NCBI RefSeq assembly: GCF_005116475.1
Contig: NZ_SWBO01000010.1
Span: 90,642 to 154,641, forward strand
Direction of reading: 5' to 3'
Length of the DNA: 64,000 nucleotides
Source of the DNA: Pedobacter cryotolerans
Lineage (GTDB): Bacteria > Bacteroidota > Bacteroidia > Sphingobacteriales > Sphingobacteriaceae
Part shown: one piece after another, positions 59,232-64,000 of the stretch
Numbering within the stretch: position 1 is the first letter of the stretch
Layout of the letters: each line of letters begins with the position of its first letter
The notes under the pieces: model-generated
Database searches by the model: none
What the model was told of the DNA's origin: nothing
Seen by the model: only the letters and a program-made list of their open reading frames with translations
Program-made: the position numbers and the translations under genes

Positions 59232-60014
59232 TTACCAACTTCCGCTACTTCCACCACCACCAAAGCTACCACCTCCAAATCCGCCAAAACCTCCGCCGCC
59301 GCTACTTCCACCACCAAATCCGCCTCCAAAACCTCCGCCACCAGAACCTCTACCTCCACCTAAAAGCATACTCCAAAATAAAGCGTCAGCAACACCACGT
59401 CCGCCAATAACTTGGTTTCCGCCTCCGCCGCCACCACCTTTGCGCAAAATTATTACAATTACAATTATAATGATGATCACAATAAAGCCTGCTCCACTTT
59501 TGCTGCCTTTCGATTTTGCTTTAGGATTATCGTTTTTATATTCTCCTTTAATTAGTTCTATAATCGAATTTGTGCCCGCATCTATGCCAGCGTAATAATC
59601 ATTCGTTTTAAAAAAGGGTTTAATATCATTCTCAATTATTCGCTTTGTATAAATATCTGGTAATGCGCCTTCCACTCCATAACCTGTCTGGATAGATAAT
59701 TTTCTATCGCCCATGGCTACCAATAAAACTACACCATTATTTTTTTCTTTACCGCCAACACCCCAAGCTCTACCTAATTTTTGTGCGTATTCGTTAATAT
59801 CGTAATCGCCAACAGATTTCATGATCACAACCGCTATTTGGTTGCTGGTAGAATCGTCGAACGCTACGAGCTTTCTTTCTAACGATTGTATTTGCTCACT
59901 GGTTAAAGTATTGGTATAGTCATTAACCAATTTATTCGGCTTCGCCGGAAATTCCTGAGCAAAGCCTAAAAAAGTACTGAGCGTTAATAATGATAAGATG
60001 ATTATTTTCTTCAT
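59232..60014 (-). CDS. TPM-domain protein, YgcG type, with Gly-rich C-terminus
   Basis: A 260-residue exported protein with signal peptide (1-19), a TPM domain (about 25-165; SDSTSNQIAVVIMKSVGDYDINEYAQKLGRAWGVG is the core), one membrane helix (about 172-190, FIVIIIIIVIVII) and a C-terminal tail of Gly/Ser repeats (GGGFGGG). This is the YgcG layout. TPM proteins are often linked with LemA, as here. TPM domains act as phosphatases or metal-centre assembly factors in other systems. The tail is low complexity and AT-poor in contrast to its surroundings. Confidence 0.9.
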   Translation of the reverse strand: MKKIIILSLLTLSTFLGFAQEFPAKPNKLVNDYTNTLTSEQIQSLERKLVAFDDSTSNQIAVVIMKSVGDYDINEYAQKLGRAWGVGGKEKNNGVVLLVAMGDRKLSIQTGYGVEGALPDIYTKRIIENDIKPFFKTNDYYAGIDAGTNSIIELIKGEYKNDNPKAKSKGSKSGAGFIVIIIIIVIVIILRKGGGGGGGNQVIGGRGVADALFWSMLLGGGRGSGGGGFGGGFGGGSSGGGGFGGFGGGSFGGGGSSGSW

Positions 60015-60017
60015 CAG

Positions 60018-60461
60018 TTATTTAATTTCGTGCTGATCAATAAATATGATTTCGTTTGGCAATTCATTAATATCTCCACTTTGGTAAGGAAAATATAAGG
60101 CTAATTTTTCTCCAGCTAGTGCAATTCCTGCAACAATTCCTTCTGCCAAATTGCCAGATAAAAAATGAGCTTTCATAGCTATTTGAGTGGTTTCCCAAAA
60201 ATCATCTGGTACAACACTGTCAATTCCTTTATCACCAATAATTGCAAATTTATGGTCTTCGTGGGCCAAATAAATTAAAACCCCATTATGCTGAGCAGTT
60301 TTATCCATGCCTAACTCTGCAAAATATTCGGTTGCCCTATCAAAAGCACCGCCTTTACAATGTTTTTCAACTGCAACTCTTATTTCTCCAGATGTAGCTT
60401 TTTCAGCTTCAGAAATGGTATTGGCAATAAGTTCTTGTTCTTGTGTACTGAAAAGAGACAT
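60018..60461 (-). CDS. TPM-domain protein, soluble form
   Basis: A 147-residue protein with one TPM domain and no signal peptide. EQELIANTISEAEKATSGEIRVAVEKHCKGGAFDRATEYFAELGMDKTAQHNGVLIYLAHEDHKFAIIGDKGID shows the family core. It starts 74 bases after the lemA stop and ends 3 bases before the YgcG-type start, so the two TPM genes are paralogues in one operon: one cytosolic, one envelope-anchored. The catalytic role is unproven. Confidence 0.9.
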   Translation of the reverse strand: MSLFSTQEQELIANTISEAEKATSGEIRVAVEKHCKGGAFDRATEYFAELGMDKTAQHNGVLIYLAHEDHKFAIIGDKGIDSVVPDDFWETTQIAMKAHFLSGNLAEGIVAGIALAGEKLALYFPYQSGDINELPNEIIFIDQHEIK

Positions 60462-60535
60462 ATTTTATAGTATATATTAAAGGGTAATAACGTTTAAATA
60501 TTAAACAGCTATTACCCTTAAAAGTTAGATGATAA

Positions 60536-61117
60536 TTAAAATTCTACTTTAGGTGCATTTTGAGCTCCAGCATCTGCTTTAAATGGAGTTTTAACACTAA
60601 AGCCAAACATACCAGCTGTTAAATTAGTAGGAAAAGATCTTACTTTAGAATTAAAAGTTTGTACAGATGCATTAAAATCATTACGTGCTACTGTAATCCT
60701 ATTTTCTGTTCCTTCTAATTGTGCAGAAAGATCACTAAACTGTTGTGTAGCTTTTAATTCTGGATAATTCTCAGTTAACACCATTAATTTACCCAAAGCT
60801 TGTGTAATCTGACCTTGTGCTTGTTGGTATTTTTCAATATTCTCTGCGTTTAACTTATCAGGATCAATTGTAATTTTACTTGCGCTTGCACGTGCTTCAA
60901 TTACTGCAGTTAAAGTTCCTTGCTCAAATTTTGCAGCGCCTTTAACAGTGCTCACTAAATTAGGTATCAAATCAGATCTACGTTGATATTGAGCTTCAAC
61001 ATTACTCCATTTGTTTTTAACTTCCTCGTCCATTTTAACAAGTCCGTTATAACCACAGCCGCTAATTAAAGCTACTATTGCAACTACTGCAACTATACCA
61101 ATTACTATTCTTTTCAT
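60536..61117 (-). CDS. LemA family protein
   Basis: A 193-residue LemA protein. One N-terminal hydrophobic segment (MKRIVIGIVAVVAIVALISGC) ends in a possible lipobox Cys21. The rest is a helical bundle with EEVKNKWSNVEAQYQRRSDLIPNLV, the classic LemA motif, and YPELKATQQFSDLSAQLEGTENRI. It starts the operon that includes the two TPM genes, an association seen in many phyla. Function is unknown; an envelope role with TPM partners is likely. Confidence 0.94.
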   Translation of the reverse strand: MKRIVIGIVAVVAIVALISGCGYNGLVKMDEEVKNKWSNVEAQYQRRSDLIPNLVSTVKGAAKFEQGTLTAVIEARASASKITIDPDKLNAENIEKYQQAQGQITQALGKLMVLTENYPELKATQQFSDLSAQLEGTENRITVARNDFNASVQTFNSKVRSFPTNLTAGMFGFSVKTPFKADAGAQNAPKVEF

Positions 61118-61285
61118 TTTTTTATTTTGTTTTTTAGGTTTCTATTTTCCAATTAGATATCAATACTCATGCCTTGTTACTAAATCAGACAAAATACTGA
61201 CATCTTGCCATAAGATAATAAATAAATATACCATTTAGTGTATCATCTACCAATTGCTTAGTTATAATTTACAACTGCAAAATCG

Positions 61286-61293
61286 TATTTTTG
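61286..61293 (+). promoter_or_regulatory. -7 promoter box for the flavoprotein gene
   Basis: TATTTTTG matches TAnnTTTG, 30 bases before the ATG at 61324. No -33 TTG is found at 19-21 bases. Confidence 0.45.
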
Positions 61294-61323
61294 TATCATT
61301 CGAGATAAAAACTCGACTTGTTT

Positions 61324-62862
61324 ATGCAAAAAGAAATTGAAATTACCCTTGCTCCAGAGCAAATTACCAATGAGCAACAAATCTTAAAAAACCTAGCGGC
61401 TGGTTTAAAAATTGCACAAAATCGAATAAAAAGCTTCAAAATATTAAAAAGGTCTATCGATGCAAGGTCTCGCAAAGTTATTTACCGCCTTCAGGTAAGG
61501 GCTTTTATCGATGAAATAATTGAAGAACAAAGCCAAACCTTTAACTATCCAAAAATACACACCAATAAATCTGCAATAATAGTAGGTGCTGGCCCAGCTG
61601 GTTTGTTTGCAGCATTACAATGTTTAGAAAACGGAATAAAGCCAATAATAATTGAACGTGGGAAAGATGTAAAACAAAGGAGAAGAGATTTAGCAGCCAT
61701 TAATAAACAGGGTTTGGTAAATACAGAATCTAATTATTGTTATGGAGAAGGTGGTGCGGGTACTTATTCTGATGGTAAATTATATACCCGTTCAAATAAA
61801 AGGGGCGATATTAATAAAGTACTACAAGTTTTCGTTCAGCATGGTGCACAGCCAGATATTTTAATTGATGCCAGACCACACATCGGCACCAATAAATTGC
61901 CTCAAATTATTACCAGCATTCGAGAAACTATTGAAAATGCAGGTGGCGAAGTACATTTTGATGCGAAACTTACAGATTTCATTCTTTCTAAAGATCACAT
62001 AAAAGGAGTGATAGTAAATAATATTACAGAGATTTTGTCTGATCACGTAATATTAGCTACTGGCCATTCTGCAAGAGATATTTACGAGCTTTTACAACAG
62101 CGAAATATATTAATCGAAGCAAAGCCATTTGCGCTAGGCGTTAGAATAGAACACCCACAGCAAATCATCGATAGTGCACAATATCATTGTGATATCAGGT
62201 CCGAATTTCTTCCGCCAGCTTATTATAGTATGGTAGAGCAGGTAAATACACGAGGGGTTTTCTCTTTTTGCATGTGTCCTGGTGGTATAATTGCACCATG
62301 CTCAACAGATTTACACGAAATTGTGGTTAATGGTTGGTCGCCATCCAAACGTAATAACCCATTTGCAAACTCAGGTACCGTTGTGCAAATAACTTTAGAT
62401 GATGTAAAAGGAGATGATCCCTTGCGAATGTTAAACTTTCAATCTCAGATAGAACAATTAGCTTTTAAGGTTGGTGGCGGTAACTTAGTTGCTCCCGCAC
62501 AGCGGATGATAGATTTTGTAGAAAATAAATTATCGGCAGATCTCCCTAAAAATTCATACCTCCCCGGAACGAAAAGCGTAATGTTAGATCAAATTTTACC
62601 AACTTTTGTTGCTGATAGCTTGAAAGCAGCGCTGCCTTTATTCGGAAAAAAAATGAAAGGATACTATACAAACGAAGCTATTTTGGTAGGAGTAGAGAGC
62701 CGAACCTCATCCCCCGTAAGAATTCCTCGAGATAAAGAAACCTTTCAGCACCCGCAAATTAAAGGACTTTATCCATGTGCAGAAGGAGCGGGTTATGCAG
62801 GTGGAATAGTCTCTGCAGCAATAGATGGCATCAATTGTGCAAACGCTATTCTAAACAAATAG
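61324..62862 (+). CDS. NAD(P)/FAD-dependent oxidoreductase, COG2509 type
   Basis: A 512-residue flavoprotein. The ATG at 61324 (MQKEIEITLAPEQI) is chosen over a TTG two codons earlier. A small N-terminal domain (about 1-80, ARSRKVIYRLQVRAFI) precedes the FAD motif AIIVGAGPAGLFAALQ (about 86-101). The signature NYCYGEGGAGTYSDGKLYTRS and a late YPCAEGAGYAGGIVSAAIDGI mark the COG2509 (uncharacterised FAD-utilising dehydrogenase) group. The FCMCPGG segment has two Cys. The physiological substrate is unknown. The CoA-binding gene follows after 55 bases. Confidence 0.88.
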   Translation: MQKEIEITLAPEQITNEQQILKNLAAGLKIAQNRIKSFKILKRSIDARSRKVIYRLQVRAFIDEIIEEQSQTFNYPKIHTNKSAIIVGAGPAGLFAALQCLENGIKPIIIERGKDVKQRRRDLAAINKQGLVNTESNYCYGEGGAGTYSDGKLYTRSNKRGDINKVLQVFVQHGAQPDILIDARPHIGTNKLPQIITSIRETIENAGGEVHFDAKLTDFILSKDHIKGVIVNNITEILSDHVILATGHSARDIYELLQQRNILIEAKPFALGVRIEHPQQIIDSAQYHCDIRSEFLPPAYYSMVEQVNTRGVFSFCMCPGGIIAPCSTDLHEIVVNGWSPSKRNNPFANSGTVVQITLDDVKGDDPLRMLNFQSQIEQLAFKVGGGNLVAPAQRMIDFVENKLSADLPKNSYLPGTKSVMLDQILPTFVADSLKAALPLFGKKMKGYYTNEAILVGVESRTSSPVRIPRDKETFQHPQIKGLYPCAEGAGYAGGIVSAAIDGINCANAILNK

Positions 62863-62917
62863 TATTTTTAACTGTTAAACTGTTATAAATATTTTAAATC
62901 GGAGTAATCAATTTAGC

Positions 62918-63277
62918 ATGAAGAAGACTTTAATTATAGGTGCAACCCCAAATGCAGATCGTTACGCATACCGAGCTGCTCAAATGTTAACCGCAAAAGG
63001 TCATCCAATAGTTAACATAGGTATAAAACAAGGCGAGGTTGCCGGTGTTAAAATAGAAAAACCAGCCGCACCATATCATGATATTGACACCGTTACCTTA
63101 TACATAGGTCCAGATCTTCAGCCAGGCTATTATGATTACATCATTAATACAAAGCCAAAGCGAGTTATTTTTAACCCAGGTACAGAAAATTACGAATTCG
63201 AAAAAATGTTAGATCAACACAATATCGAACCTGTCGAAGCTTGTACGCTTGTATTATTAAGCATTGGACAATATTAG
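62918..63277 (+). CDS. CoA-binding domain protein
   Basis: A 119-residue single-domain protein of the CoA_binding_2 (YccU-like) family. It has the Rossmann start TLIIGATPNADRYAYRAAQML, HPIVNIGIKQGEV and FNPGTENYEFEKML near the end. Members bind CoA or related nucleotides; the role is unknown. It may share the flavoprotein promoter. Confidence 0.88.
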   Translation: MKKTLIIGATPNADRYAYRAAQMLTAKGHPIVNIGIKQGEVAGVKIEKPAAPYHDIDTVTLYIGPDLQPGYYDYIINTKPKRVIFNPGTENYEFEKMLDQHNIEPVEACTLVLLSIGQY

Positions 63278-63700
63278 CAGATCAGATACAGTGTTTCAAT
63301 TAATTAAATCCCGTCGTCCGCTGCAATCTTTGCCTGGGCGTTCGCTGCTAATTCCAAGTTAGAGGTTTGGCAAAGTATTTTCGCTACCACCGGGTCTATT
63401 TAACAAAGGTCAGTGCTTCTATTTGAGTGTAGCCCTGCATCAATCTAAAAATATAGCAGTATATATATATAGGATACATCGGTTATTCATACTTCAACAT
63501 TTGGAAATAAATTTAAGCCTATTAACCAGTAATCAATTTAACGGGCAATTCATTTGTATATATAATAGGATACTTCATTCACTCACCTGTATATATATTA
63601 ACACATACAATGAGTACTTATTACCAGTCCACAGCACCTCCTTAAAACTTTTCACTTTGTAAATCATGCAGTTATGATATTTGTATGTATTAATTGGCAA
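63278..63700. repeat. Gene-free region with TCCCG...CGGGTCTATTT element, copy 3
   Basis: The element spans about 63307-63413, from TCCCGTCGTCCGCTGCAAT to CACCGGGTCTATTTAACAAA. Farther right, TATATATAGGATACATC (about 63463-63479) and TATATAATAGGATACTTC (about 63559-63576) form a direct repeat. A 79-codon frame at 63423-63662 shows no family features and is rejected. Confidence 0.6.
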
Positions 63701-63705
63701 TTATA

Positions 63706-63736
63706 TTTGTTGTTACGTTTAATTTTTCTACTTTTG
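63706..63736 (+). promoter_or_regulatory. Strong promoter P1, stable-RNA type
   Basis: TTTG at 63706-63709 and TACTTTTG at 63729-63736 are 19 bases apart, a full match to the Bacteroidota consensus. The next bases are CATCCCGCTTCGGAGG. Confidence 0.7.
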
Positions 63737-63863
63737 CATCCCGCTTCGGAGGAGGCGAATGGGTTTACGGAAATAGTGATAGGGGCATTGAAAAAGGGGA
63801 TTTAAAAGTATTTGAGCTGTAAATAAGCCACTTACGAAAAAGACAAAAAAATTTCAAAAAAAG

Positions 63864-63894
63864 TTTTGGAAATTAAAAAATCTTCTTACCTTTG
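63864..63894 (+). promoter_or_regulatory. Strong promoter P2, stable-RNA type
   Basis: TTTTG (63864-63868) and TACCTTTG (63887-63894) are 18 bases apart and followed by CAACCCGCTACGGAGG, nearly the same initial sequence as P1. AAAAAAATTTCAAAAAAAGT just upstream recurs at the very end of the window (AAAAAAAAGTTTCAAAAAA), which suggests a third copy outside. This is a layout I associate with rRNA operon leaders in this group. Confidence 0.65.
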
Positions 63895-64000
63895 CAACCC
63901 GCTACGGAGGTAACGACAGAAGGAGAAAAGGAAAAGAGAGGATGAATTGAAATAGGGAAACAAAGAGCAAACAACGAAACGAAAAAAAAGTTTCAAAAAA

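Noticed and set aside
63423..63662. 79-codon plus-strand frame near the right edge
   Set aside because: It begins at the edge of a repeat, has odd composition, no promoter and no recognisable motif.
1..64000. CRISPR array, transposase, integrase or prophage
   Set aside because: No evenly spaced identical repeats and no proteins of these classes were seen. The repeats found are degenerate or palindromic.
1..64000. tRNA or rRNA genes inside the window
   Set aside because: No TPsiC-type GTTCGAATC arms in a cloverleaf context and no rRNA core sequence were noticed. Only the leader-like promoters at the right edge point to stable RNA outside.

Overview
The window is AT-rich and shows many marks of the Bacteroidota, most likely a Pedobacter-like member of the Sphingobacteriaceae. 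The marks are a SusC/SusD pair, a triple-tyrosine regulator, N-terminal lipoprotein signals, the Bacteroidota promoter box TAnnTTTG ahead of many genes, almost no Shine-Dalgarno sites, and abundant short palindromic or word-like intergenic repeats. The genus is an inference from gene content and repeat style. I see no rRNA, tRNA, CRISPR array, insertion sequence or prophage inside the window. The last 300 bases look like the promoter and leader region of a stable-RNA operon that lies just beyond the right edge.

Layout. (1) 1-172: the end of an unidentified gene. (2) 288-9946, minus strand: a nine-gene oxidative sugar cluster. It holds a GMC oxidoreductase with a three-cysteine cluster, its Tat-exported small subunit, a lipoprotein cytochrome c, a DUF1080 3-keto-disaccharide hydrolase, two Gfo/Idh/MocA oxidoreductases, two xylose-isomerase-like TIM barrels and an NupG-type permease. 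Together they fit the 3-keto-glycoside route: oxidise C3 of a glycoside in the periplasm, cleave the keto-sugar, import it and reduce or isomerise it. (3) 10189-11929, plus: SDR threonine dehydrogenase and YebC. (4) 11930-12383: a gene-free stretch made of repeats. (5) 12384-28328, minus: a polysaccharide utilisation locus (regulator, SusC, SusD, LamG lipoprotein, two GH144-like glucanases, phosphoesterase, GH3 beta-glucosidase, esterase). Its best reading is a beta-1,2-glucan locus. (6) 28494-41709: mixed metabolism (four-helix-bundle protein, TrhO, DUF5686 protein, Kbl, PheS, a degenerate Rieske-fold lipoprotein with a TetR regulator, a DJ-1/beta-lactamase-fold fusion, a membrane AraC regulator). 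(7) 41710-42405: repeats plus a 36-codon ORF with a textbook promoter. (8) 42406-54832: RlmD, IspH, HemH, WaaA, GalE, a CpsB-type phosphatase, an ABC permease, an A-type Fe-S carrier and several conserved unknowns. (9) 54901-63277: mutase, DnaA with two inverted DnaA boxes, a LemA/TPM/Nudix operon, a COG2509 flavoprotein and a CoA-binding protein. (10) 63278-64000: repeats, then two tandem strong promoters.

How the genes work together. The glucan locus would cut beta-1,2-glucan at the surface and periplasm to sophoro-oligosaccharides and glucose. The neighbouring keto-sugar cluster could attack disaccharides that ordinary hydrolases leave. Tdh and Kbl form the two-step threonine-to-glycine pathway but lie 22 kb apart.

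The most unusual observations are: repeat-derived DNA translated in frame inside essential or near-essential genes (two insertions in pheS, one in waaA); a DJ-1/serine-hydrolase fusion whose hydrolase motifs are all replaced; a Rieske-fold protein without cluster ligands; the 36-codon promoter-driven ORF; and at least four copies of a TCCCG...CGGGTCTATTT element.
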